64,000 bases of DNA from an uncultured Eubacterium sp. Lineage in GTDB: Bacteria > Bacillota > Clostridia > Lachnospirales > Lachnospiraceae. The stretch is from NCBI GenBank assembly GCA_910586225.1, contig CAJUIL010000001.1, forward strand, positions 124,001-188,000, read 5' to 3'. Both the position numbers and the translations under genes were made by a program. This document shows, piece after piece, positions 18,062-27,964 of this stretch (position 1 is its first letter; the number at the start of each line of letters is the position of its first letter). Under the pieces are notes generated by a model. That model saw nothing but the letters and a program-made list of their open reading frames with translations, did no database searches and had not been told where the DNA came from.

Positions 18062-18547
18062 TCACTTTTCCGTCTGTATCTGATAAATTTCATCGGCCAG
18101 TTCTCTCATATAATCCACAAGCCTGCGTCCCGTCACGATAATCTGCGTCTCTTCTGCTTTTGCCTGAAGCAATGCTTCTACATCCTCTTTCGTTATCACG
18201 CCGTTATCGATCACGCCTAACAGTTCATCCAGCACCAACAGGCTGCATTCATCATTTAACAGAACCTTTCTGGCGAAATTCAAGCCGTTTTTTATATTTC
18301 GGTTCTCCTCTGATTTTTCCTGTTCGGACAGCTCCTCGTACCGTTCTTCTGATTTTTCAAAATGAAATACCTTGATCTCCGGCTCCAACCGCTGCATAAA
18401 CGCGGATTCCGTCGCCATTTTCCCTTTTAAAAAGTGGATCACAAATACATTTTTGCCCGCAATGGCGGTCTGCAGTGCATATCCCAGTGCGGCGGTTGAT
18501 TTTCCGCGGCCATCTCCATAATAAATCTGAACCCTGCCTGAATCCAT
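18062..18547 (-). CDS. Cob(I)yrinic acid a,c-diamide adenosyltransferase (CobO/BtuR type)
   Basis: 161 residues, a P-loop enzyme that transfers the adenosyl group of ATP to the cobalt of corrinoids. It has the P-loop GDGRGKSTAALG, VIHFLKGKM, SLLVLDELLGVID and the C-terminal IIVTGRR. It is a little shorter than classical BtuR because the N-terminal extension is missing. GGAGG lies before ATG 18547. No other cobalamin genes are nearby. A miniature element is inserted at its stop codon. Confidence 0.88.
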   Translation of the reverse strand: MDSGRVQIYYGDGRGKSTAALGYALQTAIAGKNVFVIHFLKGKMATESAFMQRLEPEIKVFHFEKSEERYEELSEQEKSEENRNIKNGLNFARKVLLNDECSLLVLDELLGVIDNGVITKEDVEALLQAKAEETQIIVTGRRLVDYMRELADEIYQIQTEK

Positions 18548-18619
18548 AACATCCTCCTTTTGATTGGAACGTCCTTATGCTCCCTACAACTGCTTCAGAT
18601 TCCTTTAAGATACCACACC

Positions 18620-18647
18620 TCTATATAAAATGCAAACTAAAATGCAA
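18620..18647 (-). promoter_or_regulatory. Possible promoter of the adenosyltransferase gene
   Basis: TTGCAT (18642-18647), 16 bases and TATAGA (18620-18625) on the minus strand, about 70 bases before ATG 18547. Confidence 0.4.
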
Positions 18648-18672
18648 TTTTTTGACCAGATTTTATTTATAT

Positions 18673-19311
18673 TTAATAATTTTTATCATCCAGGTATTCA
18701 ATTTTGCTAACGGATACTTCATATGCGACCCGTTTTTCTGTCTCCAGCTCATTCAGCTTCTTTACATATTCGCGGCTCTGGATCCTGCCCCAGATCTGCA
18801 CATGGGCGCCTACGGCAAAGCCTGACGCAAAACGTGCGTTTCTGCCCCAGCAGATGCATGGGATATAATCGGACTTGCCGTAAGAACGGTTCACCGCGAT
18901 CAAAAGGTCTGCAATCTCGCGTCCGAGCGGAGTTTTGCGGTAAATCGGCTCCTTGCAGATATAGCCATCCAGGAAGATCTGATTACTCTTTACATCCTCT
19001 TCCTCCTGCTCCATAAACTCCAGTTCCCTTGCGAACACAGACAATACAAGGCGGTTCTTTTTTTCCTCATGCCGGTTATACGAACGGAACTGACCGGTCA
19101 CATAGATATACTGTCCTATGTAGCTTTGCGTCGTATCAAGCAGCCGCTCCGAAACCATGACCGGAATATAATCCACAAAATTACTCAGCCTGTTTACAGA
19201 TACGTCAACCATGTAAAAGCCTTCCCCATACACCTCGTGGCTGAATGTAAAATCGGATACGATCCTGCCTGCTATCGTTACCTGATTGTTTTCAAATATT
19301 TTATCTGCCAT
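18673..19311 (-). CDS. Single-stranded DNA-binding protein with two OB folds
   Basis: About 212 residues from MADKIFENNQVTIAG; ATG 19311 has an AGGAGA-type site upstream, and the longer frame adds only a basic leader. Two SSB-like OB folds lie in tandem: residues about 8-95 (VTIAGRIVSDF to VLSVFARELEF) and about 105-205 (IFLDGYICKEP to VSVSKIEYLD). The short acidic tail that recruits partners in classic SSB is absent, and the chain ends LDDKNY. Ordinary SSB has one OB fold and works as a tetramer, so this may act as a dimer or be a specialised paralogue. It is not next to rpsF or rpsR, where the main ssb usually sits. Confidence 0.75.
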   Translation of the reverse strand: MADKIFENNQVTIAGRIVSDFTFSHEVYGEGFYMVDVSVNRLSNFVDYIPVMVSERLLDTTQSYIGQYIYVTGQFRSYNRHEEKKNRLVLSVFARELEFMEQEEEDVKSNQIFLDGYICKEPIYRKTPLGREIADLLIAVNRSYGKSDYIPCICWGRNARFASGFAVGAHVQIWGRIQSREYVKKLNELETEKRVAYEVSVSKIEYLDDKNY

Positions 19312-19357
19312 GAATTTATTTCTCCTTCCTCTTTTCAAACGTGACAGCTGGTTTTGT

Positions 19358-19426
19358 TTATGTATCTTTACTGCCAGGTGGTACTATATCAGCCCTGCAT
19401 GCCGGACTGATCTTAACTGTTACCAT
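19358..19426 (-). CDS. Possible small ORF (22 codons) upstream of the SSB gene
   Basis: ATG 19426 has a perfect GGAGG six to seven bases upstream and reads MVTVKISPACRADIVPPG before a TAA at 19358. It lies 46 bases before the SSB gene. It could be a leader peptide or chance. The rest of the 19312-19716 gap holds the typA promoter and no other gene that I can see. Confidence 0.25.
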   Translation of the reverse strand: MVTVKISPACRADIVPPGSKDT

Positions 19427-19632
19427 TGTATTCCTCCGCCGCGGCGAATAGAACCACACGGCGTCTTCTTTTTGACAAGACAGAATTTATCATGCCGCCA
19501 TTAAAAAACACCGCACATCATGTCGACAACTCTATGGTTCCAAAAATTCGAAAAACATTTCCATATTTCCCTTTCTTCCTTTCATATTTTTTGACATATC
19601 GCCTAAAAATAAACACATCCCGGCAAAAATTC

Positions 19633-19660
19633 TTGCAACTGCCACAAAATGTGATAAAAT
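19633..19660 (+). promoter_or_regulatory. typA promoter
   Basis: TTGCAA (19633-19638), 16 bases and TAAAAT (19655-19660), about 57 bases before the typA start. Confidence 0.55.
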
Positions 19661-19716
19661 GGGCGAGGTGGCAGCAACGCTTATTTTCCGAATAGATAGA
19701 AAGAAGGTTTTTCAAT

Positions 19717-21546
<1,830 letters not shown>

Positions 21547-21658
21547 ACCAGCCTGCCGCACAGCCGGAAATAAGGTAGCAGCCCGCTGAAAAGCCCTGTT
21601 ATGTAATTTCCGGCTGGCTCGCTGGGCAAGCCAGTACACGCGTCTACGCTGCCCGCCT

Positions 21659-21682
21659 GCGGCAGATCCCTGCCGCTTTTTT
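21659..21682 (+). terminator. typA terminator
   Basis: A 7-bp GC-rich stem GCGGCAG/CTGCCGC (21659-21665 and 21670-21676) with a 4-base loop and six T. A longer inverted repeat, AGCCGGAAAT with ATTTCCGGCT, lies between it and the typA stop. Confidence 0.85.
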
Positions 21683-21720
21683 GCAAATCTTCTTACTGCA
21701 AGCATCTTACTAAAAGCATC

Positions 21721-22194
21721 TTATAAAATAGTCTCCATGCCGACCTTCTGCGGCTTTAGCCCACATTTTTCATAAAAACGCATCGCAGCCTCATTGCAGG
21801 CCCATACGTTGAGCGTGACGTTATAGCACCCGCTTTCTCTGGCAAATGCCAGTACCGCCTCATACAGCTGCTTTCCGACACCCTGCCCGCGCAGAGACTC
21901 GTCCACACACAGATCGTCAATATAAAGCGTTCGGATATCGGTCAGGATATTGTCATTTACGTGCTGCATAAACACACAAAACGCATATCCGAGCACTTGC
22001 CCTTGTTCATCTACAGCGACCAGAACTGGTGTTTTCTCATTCTGTATAATATCCCGCAGCTGTTCATCTGTATATTTCTTTCTGTTTCCGCCCTGAAACA
22101 GATCTGGACGTCCCTTATGATGTACGTGCAATACCTGTATCAGCAGCCTGTTCATCCCCTCCATATCAGTTTCCTGCGCTCTTCGGATCTTCAT
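21721..22194 (-). CDS. GNAT family N-acetyltransferase
   Basis: 157 residues in a single GNAT fold. The acetyl-CoA loop appears as LRGQGVGKQLYEAV, preceded by the strand LYIDDLCVDE and followed by NVTLNVWACNEAAMRFYEKCGL. The substrate is unknown. GGAGG precedes ATG 22194. It is convergent with typA and lies downstream of the VanS-like gene terminator, so it is probably transcribed alone. Confidence 0.88.
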   Translation of the reverse strand: MKIRRAQETDMEGMNRLLIQVLHVHHKGRPDLFQGGNRKKYTDEQLRDIIQNEKTPVLVAVDEQGQVLGYAFCVFMQHVNDNILTDIRTLYIDDLCVDESLRGQGVGKQLYEAVLAFARESGCYNVTLNVWACNEAAMRFYEKCGLKPQKVGMETIL

Positions 22195-22220
22195 GTATTT
22201 CCCTCCTGTCTGGACTGTTA

Positions 22221-22250
22221 CAAAAGTCCTTCACCATTTGGTGAAGGACT
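22221..22250 (-). terminator. Terminator after the VanS-like kinase
   Basis: A perfect 11-bp stem (22225-22235 with 22240-22250) with a 4-base loop and TTTT on the minus strand. It follows the kinase stop at 22344. Confidence 0.8.
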
Positions 22251-22343
22251 CCCAATTTTCTCTATTTTAGCTACTTGTAGCCAAAAAGTCAATGTATTTA
22301 TTCAAGTACAATATTAATCTAGTGTATGCTGGTGCACCGTCCA

Positions 22344-23429
22344 CTAGATCTGCAGCGGCAGTTCCACCGTAAACGCAATCGTCTCCTTCTCGCTCTCCGC
22401 TTGGATGCTTCCTCCATGAAGCTCTACAATCTCCTTTGCGATCGCAAGACCAAGCCCCGCCCCGCCAGTTACCGATGTACGAGAAGCGTCTACGCGGAAA
22501 AACTGTTCAAAAATATGCGACAGCTTTTCTGGTGGTATCGTACGACCCTGATTTTGCACGCGGATGCGTACCGTATGCTCCAAACACGTCATATGCAGTA
22601 AAATTTCCGTTTCCCGGTAGCTGTAATTGACAGCGTTGCGTATCAGGTTGTCAAGTACTCGCTGCATCTTATCCGCATCGCAGACGAGACTGACGTCCCG
22701 CGGTATGCAAAGCTGCCAGCGCAGCTCCTTTTGCGCCAGCACAGGCTCAAATTCACTCGCAAGCTGCTCCAGCATACGGCTGAAATTGACCGATTCAGTC
22801 TCCAATGTCAGCGCTGTCAGGTTAAATCTCGTAATATCAAAAAATTCGTTCGTCAGATCCTCCAGCCGCTCCGCCTTTTCCAGTGCGATCCCGGTATATC
22901 TCTCGCGCATCTCCTTTGAAATGTCCGGTTCGTCCCGCAGCAGCGTCAAATATCCGATCACGCTCGTCAGCGGCGTTTTCAGATCGTGCGCAAGATAAAC
23001 GATCAGGTCATTTTTTCGCTGCTCAGCCTCCTTGGCCAACAGTGCGTTACGCAGCGCCTGCTCCCGCACGAGATTCAGCTGGTCCTCCACATTGCGCAAT
23101 GCCATAGGCAGCTTTATCGGTTCGTCCAAAAGCTGCGCCAGCCTTCCTGACGCAAGCACGACCGTATCCAGATACTGGAACACACGCGCCAGATAAACAA
23201 ACGCCAGCAGCACGCTGCAAAGCAGCCAGACACAAAAAAACGCCGAAAAAATATGATCCTCAAGCCACGTCAGGACCGGATACAAAAATTCTGTGCCGTA
23301 CCAGATCCGGCTCATGCAGATCTTCCAAGCAACCAGCCCAGCTCCCGCCACAAAAACCGCCGCAATAACAACAGCCAGAAGATACTGCAGAATGATCTCG
23401 CTTTTCAAAGAATCCTTTCGCTTTTCCAT
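22344..23429 (-). CDS. Sensor histidine kinase (VanS-like)
   Basis: About 361 residues from MEKRKDSLKSEII; ATG 23429 lies four bases after the regulator stop, so the longer frame is rejected. Two membrane helices (YLLAVVIAAVFVAGAGLVAW and FFCVWLLCSVLLAFVYLA) enclose a short outer loop. HAMP-like and dimerisation regions follow, with the phospho-His in LAHDLKTPLTSVIGY, N-box DNLIRNAVNYS and G-box TGGAGLGLAIAKEI. It resembles VanS-type kinases, but no vanHAX or vanG ligase genes are in the window, so vancomycin resistance cannot be inferred. It probably senses cell-envelope stress. Confidence 0.88.
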   Translation of the reverse strand: MEKRKDSLKSEIILQYLLAVVIAAVFVAGAGLVAWKICMSRIWYGTEFLYPVLTWLEDHIFSAFFCVWLLCSVLLAFVYLARVFQYLDTVVLASGRLAQLLDEPIKLPMALRNVEDQLNLVREQALRNALLAKEAEQRKNDLIVYLAHDLKTPLTSVIGYLTLLRDEPDISKEMRERYTGIALEKAERLEDLTNEFFDITRFNLTALTLETESVNFSRMLEQLASEFEPVLAQKELRWQLCIPRDVSLVCDADKMQRVLDNLIRNAVNYSYRETEILLHMTCLEHTVRIRVQNQGRTIPPEKLSHIFEQFFRVDASRTSVTGGAGLGLAIAKEIVELHGGSIQAESEKETIAFTVELPLQI

Positions 23430-23433
23430 CTTT

Positions 23434-24123
23434 CTACTCAATCGTATACCCCACTCCCCACACTGTTTTGATATACCTAGGCTTTCTGGCAGGCTCCTCC
23501 ATTTTCTCCCGAATCCTTGCAATATGCGTCATAACGGTATTGTTATTATCCAGATATTGCTCGCCCCAGACAATCTCAAACAGCTCCTCCGATGATACAA
23601 CATTCCCCCTATGCTCGCACAGACACCACAAAATATTAAACTCCAGCGGCGTCAGCACAAGCTCTTTTCCATTTAAGGTACACTTATGGCTGCTTTTGGA
23701 AATATACAATCCCCGAAAATCATGTTCTGTCTCCTCGCGTCCTTCCCGCACATTATAGCGCGTATACCTGCGCAGCTGTGACTTGACCCTCGCCGTCAGC
23801 TCCAACGGCTGGAACGGCTTTGTCATATAATCATCCGCCCCCAGCGTCAGCCCCATGATCTTATCCACATCCTCCACCTTTGCAGTCAGCATAATGATCG
23901 GAAACAAATGGCTTTGCCGGATCTTCTGGCAAAGCGCAAAACCGTCCATATCCGGCAGCATCACATCCAGCACCGCAAGGCTCACCTGCGTCTGCTCCAG
24001 GCATTCCAACGCATCCTGCGCGTTATAAAATTTGAACACCTCATAGCCCTCATTTTTCAAATAAACTTCAATCAGATCCGCAATCGCGGCCTCATCATCT
24101 ACAATCAGGATTTTTTCATTCAT
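23434..24123 (-). CDS. OmpR-family response regulator (VanR-like)
   Basis: 229 residues. The receiver domain has DDE at 9-11, phospho-acceptor Asp in VLDVMLPDMDG and Lys in MTKPFQPLEL. A winged-helix DNA-binding domain follows: LTPLEFNILWCLCEHRGNVV, then NTVMTHIARIREKM and TVWGVGYTIE. GGAGG precedes ATG 24123. Together with the kinase downstream it forms a two-gene operon. Closest by style to VanR regulators; target genes are not apparent. Confidence 0.9.
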   Translation of the reverse strand: MNEKILIVDDEAAIADLIEVYLKNEGYEVFKFYNAQDALECLEQTQVSLAVLDVMLPDMDGFALCQKIRQSHLFPIIMLTAKVEDVDKIMGLTLGADDYMTKPFQPLELTARVKSQLRRYTRYNVREGREETEHDFRGLYISKSSHKCTLNGKELVLTPLEFNILWCLCEHRGNVVSSEELFEIVWGEQYLDNNNTVMTHIARIREKMEEPARKPRYIKTVWGVGYTIE

Positions 24124-24273
24124 GATCTTTGCCTCCGGAATAAAATAAATGCTGACATTTCATAAAAACCGTTTTACAATAACAGCATGAAAGAAACGAG
24201 TTTCTTACCGTACAGCTATTGCTCAAGCGGCTTACCCGTTTCTTTTTTTACATTTACCAAATCATATAAATAA

Positions 24274-24313
24274 AGCCTGCCCTGCACCCCCTTTTCAGGT
24301 GCAGGGTCAGGCT
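24274..24313 (-). terminator. trkH terminator
   Basis: A long stem (about 24274-24288 with 24299-24313), then TTTATTTAT on the minus strand, beginning two bases after the trkH stop. Confidence 0.85.
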
Positions 24314-24314
24314 G

Positions 24315-25799
24315 CTACACTTCATCCATCCGCTGCAGCTCTTTTCTGCTCCGCCTTGCCGGAAGCCTCCAGACGCCCGGTGCAAACAGCGCAAGCACCG
24401 GAAACAGCTCCAGACGCCCAACCAGCATATCACACATAAGCACCAGCTTGGAAAATACGCTGAATCCGCCGAAATTCCCAGTCGGCCCGACTGCCCCAAG
24501 CCCTGGCCCAATATTGTTCATCGTGGCAAGCACAGCTGTAAAATTCGTCGTCATGTCGAAATTATCAATGCTGACAAGCAGCACGGAACCAAGCACAATA
24601 AATACATACACCGTCATATAGCACAGTGCCGTCTTTACAACATTTTCCGGCACTCTGCGGCCGTTCATCTGTACCTGCTGGATGCTTCTTGGATGTATCA
24701 TGCTGAGCAGCTCGTTTTTGGCCGCGCGTGCGACGATCATCATTCTGGATACCTTAAAGCCGCCCCCGGTACTCCCGGCGCAGGCGCCCATAAACATCAA
24801 AAGCACGAGGATCGTTTTGGATAATTCCGGCCAAAGGTCAAAATCCGCCGTCGCAAAGCCTGTACTGCTGACAATCGTAGCCACCTGGAACAGCGCCGTA
24901 TGAAAGGCTTCCCCGATACTGTGAAAGCCGTCCCGGATATTGACCGCAATGACTGCCGCAGACGCGAATACAATGATAAGAAAGCAATGAGCCTCGGAAT
25001 TTTGCCAAAGCGCCTCTTTGGGCCTGCGGATCAGCAGCAGGTAATACGTATTAAAATTCAATGCGCACAAAAGCATAAATACAATAATGATCACCTGCAC
25101 TGCCCAGTTATACGAAGCAATACTGGAATTTAACAGCGCAAAGCCGCCCGTTCCGACCGTGGAAAACGACAGCGTCAGCGCCTCATACAGCGTCATTCCC
25201 GCCGCCATCAAAAGCACCACCTGCAGCAGCGTAATCGCCAGATAGATCTTATACAAGATCAACGCAGTCTGGCGTACCTTCGGTACAAGCTTTCCGACTG
25301 AAGGCCCCGGACTTTCCGCACGCATTAAATGCATATTAGAGCTGCCCGAAAGCGGCAGCACCGCCATAATAAACACAAGCACGCCCATGCCGCCGCTCCA
25401 GTGCGTAAAGCAGCGCCAGAACGCGGTTGCGCGCGACAATTCCTCAACAGACGACAGCACACTTGCACCTGTTGTCGTAAAACCGGAAATCGTATCAAAC
25501 AGCGCGTCAATATAAGACGCGTATTCTCCGGTCAGATACATCGGCATAGCCCCCGCCATACTTAAAACGATCCAGCTAAAAGTTACCGCCAAAAAGCCTT
25601 CTCTGGAATAAAATACCCGGCTTTTTAAACGCCTCAAGCGCAGCAGCAGCCCTGTCAAAAAGCAGGCCGCCGCCGCTGCGACATAATAAACGCCCGCCTG
25701 CTCCGCGTAAAACAACGCTACGGCAGAAGGTGCAAGCAAAAATACCCCTTCGACGCACAACACCGTACCAAGAATATATTGGATCACACATACGTTCAT
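24315..25799 (-). CDS. trkH: TrkH family potassium transporter subunit
   Basis: 494 residues, membrane-embedded. Four pore loops are recognisable: ISGFTTTGASVL, FSTVGTGGF, IVSSTGFATADF and MNNIGPGLGAVGP. The two-helix N-terminal extension of TrkH is present, unlike the shorter KtrB. The protein conducts K+ under control of its cytosolic TrkA partner. Its ATG overlaps the trkA stop (ATGA). It is the last gene of an operon that also carries xpaC, telA and a HAD phosphatase. Confidence 0.94.
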   Translation of the reverse strand: MNVCVIQYILGTVLCVEGVFLLAPSAVALFYAEQAGVYYVAAAAACFLTGLLLRLRRLKSRVFYSREGFLAVTFSWIVLSMAGAMPMYLTGEYASYIDALFDTISGFTTTGASVLSSVEELSRATAFWRCFTHWSGGMGVLVFIMAVLPLSGSSNMHLMRAESPGPSVGKLVPKVRQTALILYKIYLAITLLQVVLLMAAGMTLYEALTLSFSTVGTGGFALLNSSIASYNWAVQVIIIVFMLLCALNFNTYYLLLIRRPKEALWQNSEAHCFLIIVFASAAVIAVNIRDGFHSIGEAFHTALFQVATIVSSTGFATADFDLWPELSKTILVLLMFMGACAGSTGGGFKVSRMMIVARAAKNELLSMIHPRSIQQVQMNGRRVPENVVKTALCYMTVYVFIVLGSVLLVSIDNFDMTTNFTAVLATMNNIGPGLGAVGPTGNFGGFSVFSKLVLMCDMLVGRLELFPVLALFAPGVWRLPARRSRKELQRMDEV

Positions 25800-27175
25800 G
25801 CCCGCACCGTCCCCTGCTTTACCGCGTCCCGGATATCATGCAGCCCGGTCTGCGTTGTGATCAAAATAACCGTATCTCCGACCCGGATGACCGACTGGCC
25901 CTTCGCAATCGCCGTTTTCCCCTTATGCGTGATACAGCCGATGATCATATTTTTCTTAAGGTTCAGCTCCGCAAGCGGAACGCCGACGATCGGAGACTGC
26001 TCGCTGATCAAAAACTCCAGCGCCTCCACCCGGTTGTCGTTTAACCGGTACATCGTCTCGATCTTGTTGCTGCCAAGCGAATTTTTCATTGCGCGGACAT
26101 ACTGGATAATATTAACAGCTGTAATATATTTCGGATAAATAATACTGCCCAGATCCAGCTTCGCAATAATATCGTCATAAGACACCCGATGCACTCTCGT
26201 GATCAGCTTCGCTTTTTTCGACAAGCTTTTGGCAAACATCGTCAGCATAATGTTTTCCTCGTCAAAATTCGTATTTGCGACAAACGTCTCTGTTTCCACA
26301 AGCCCTTCTTCCAGCAAAACATCCTTATCCGTAGCATCCCCGCAGATGATCATCGCCTTTGGCAGCATTTCGTTTAAAAATTCACATCGTGCGCTGTCAC
26401 GCTCAATGATCTTCACCTTAAGCCCCATTTGAAGCAGCTGCTTTGCCAAATAAATAGATGTCCTGCCGCCGCCGATGATCATAGCGTCTCTGGCCGACGA
26501 CATTGGCTTACCGAGCTTTTTAAAAAACTCCATCATCTTCAGCTGCGTGCTTACGATTGTAATATCATCCCGCGCCTGCATCTGAAAATCGCCATCCGGA
26601 ATAATGACCTCTTCCCCGCGCTCCACAACTGGAATGAGCACATCGCAGCGCAGCTTGCCTGGCAGCTCCTTGAGCTTCATCCCACACAACGGGCTCTCTT
26701 CTTCAATACGATACACGACCAGCTCCACCCTGCTTTTTGCGAACGTATCCACCTTCTGCGCAAACGGAAATTTCAGCGTACGCGCCATCTCTCGCGCCGC
26801 CGCCAGCTGCGGGTTGATGATCATCGACAGCCCCAGCTCTTCCTTTATATAAGCAATCTCCTCACTGTATACCGGATTGCTGACACGCGCGATCGTATTG
26901 CATCCACCGGATTTTCTGGCAATCAGACAGCACAACAGATTCAGCTCGTCCGAGCCTGTTACCGCCACGATCAGATCCGCCTCTCCCACACCTGCCTCTG
27001 ACTGCACCTGGAAGCTGGCGCCGTTTCCGACGATCCCCAGCGCGTCACAAGATACGGAAACGCTCTCCACAAGCTTTTCCCTCGTATCAATGACCGTAAT
27101 GTCATGCCCCTCTGAGCTAAGCTGCTCTGCAAGCGCAGCGCCTACATTGCCGCAGCCTACAATAATTATTTTCAT
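25796..27175 (-). CDS. trkA: Trk potassium transporter peripheral subunit TrkA
   Basis: 459 residues built of two RCK halves, each a Rossmann TrkA_N plus a TrkA_C. The first NAD-binding loop is IIVGCGNVGAALAEQL at residues 3-18. The second half begins MIIGGGRTSIYLAKQL. Nucleotide binding here gates the TrkH pore. It overlaps trkH by four bases and follows the HAD gene after nine bases. Confidence 0.95.
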   Translation of the reverse strand: MKIIIVGCGNVGAALAEQLSSEGHDITVIDTREKLVESVSVSCDALGIVGNGASFQVQSEAGVGEADLIVAVTGSDELNLLCCLIARKSGGCNTIARVSNPVYSEEIAYIKEELGLSMIINPQLAAAREMARTLKFPFAQKVDTFAKSRVELVVYRIEEESPLCGMKLKELPGKLRCDVLIPVVERGEEVIIPDGDFQMQARDDITIVSTQLKMMEFFKKLGKPMSSARDAMIIGGGRTSIYLAKQLLQMGLKVKIIERDSARCEFLNEMLPKAMIICGDATDKDVLLEEGLVETETFVANTNFDEENIMLTMFAKSLSKKAKLITRVHRVSYDDIIAKLDLGSIIYPKYITAVNIIQYVRAMKNSLGSNKIETMYRLNDNRVEALEFLISEQSPIVGVPLAELNLKKNMIIGCITHKGKTAIAKGQSVIRVGDTVILITTQTGLHDIRDAVKQGTVRA

Positions 27176-27184
27176 ATCCGCTCC

Positions 27185-27964
27185 TTATATTAGTCCAAAA
27201 TGCTCCAACGCATGATAAATTCCGTCCTCATGCAACGCATCCGTTACATAAGACGCCCGCTTTTTTGCAACCTCCGTCGCGTTGCCCATGGCAATGCTAT
27301 GTCCTGCTGTTAAAAACATCGGCAGGTCATTCGCGCTGTCGCCAAACGCGTACGTCTGCTCCACCGGAATGTTTAGCTGTTCACATACCTTTAAAATACC
27401 CGTACCTTTGGAACATCCCCTCGGCACAAGCTCCGCCACCGGAATATCATGGATCAAAAGCTCATAATCCGCGCAAAGCCGCCGGCTGAACCGCTCCATA
27501 TCCACCCCGACTGTCATACAGGAAAACTTGCTAACCTCCCAGTCCGCTTCCCTGCCTGTGATCGGGATCAGATCCTCACCAATTTCCTTCCGAAGCTTTT
27601 GCAGATAAGGATCTCCTTCAAAATCCTCTGGATCCGCATACAGCTTATAGCGTCCCTCCATAATGACCGGTGCGTGGCTTTCCTTTAAAAAGGCGACCGT
27701 ATTCCTTACAAGCGCGTCATCCAGCCTTTTATAATACAACACCCTGCCCTGATACTCAACCATCGTCCCACAGCCGCTGACAATCCCGTCAAAGCCGATA
27801 TCTAAAAGCGCCGGATGACGGACAAACGCCCGGCTCCTTCCCGTGCATAAAAATGCGTAATTCCCCTTTTCCTGGAGCTTGCGGATCCCCTCCACCGTAC
27901 TTTCCGGGATAAAATTTTGGCTGTCTAAAACTGTACCGTCGATGTCAAAAAATGCCGCCTTCAT
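27185..27964 (-). CDS. Cof-type HAD-IIB family phosphatase
   Basis: 259 residues. The nucleophile motif FFDIDGTVLD lies at residues 5-14, the C2-type cap in the middle and the late acidic motif GDSANDLPMF. Enzymes of this group dephosphorylate sugar phosphates, flavins or other small molecules; the substrate is unknown. Its ATG overlaps the telA stop (ATGA), placing it firmly in the xpaC-telA-trkAH operon. Confidence 0.92.
   Translation of the reverse strand: MKAAFFDIDGTVLDSQNFIPESTVEGIRKLQEKGNYAFLCTGRSRAFVRHPALLDIGFDGIVSGCGTMVEYQGRVLYYKRLDDALVRNTVAFLKESHAPVIMEGRYKLYADPEDFEGDPYLQKLRKEIGEDLIPITGREADWEVSKFSCMTVGVDMERFSRRLCADYELLIHDIPVAELVPRGCSKGTGILKVCEQLNIPVEQTYAFGDSANDLPMFLTAGHSIAMGNATEVAKKRASYVTDALHEDGIYHALEHFGLI

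Noticed and set aside
24124..24314. Cyclic di-AMP riboswitch near the potassium genes
   Set aside because: The region lies downstream of trkH and lacks ydaO-type landmarks. None was seen before xpaC or ktrB either.
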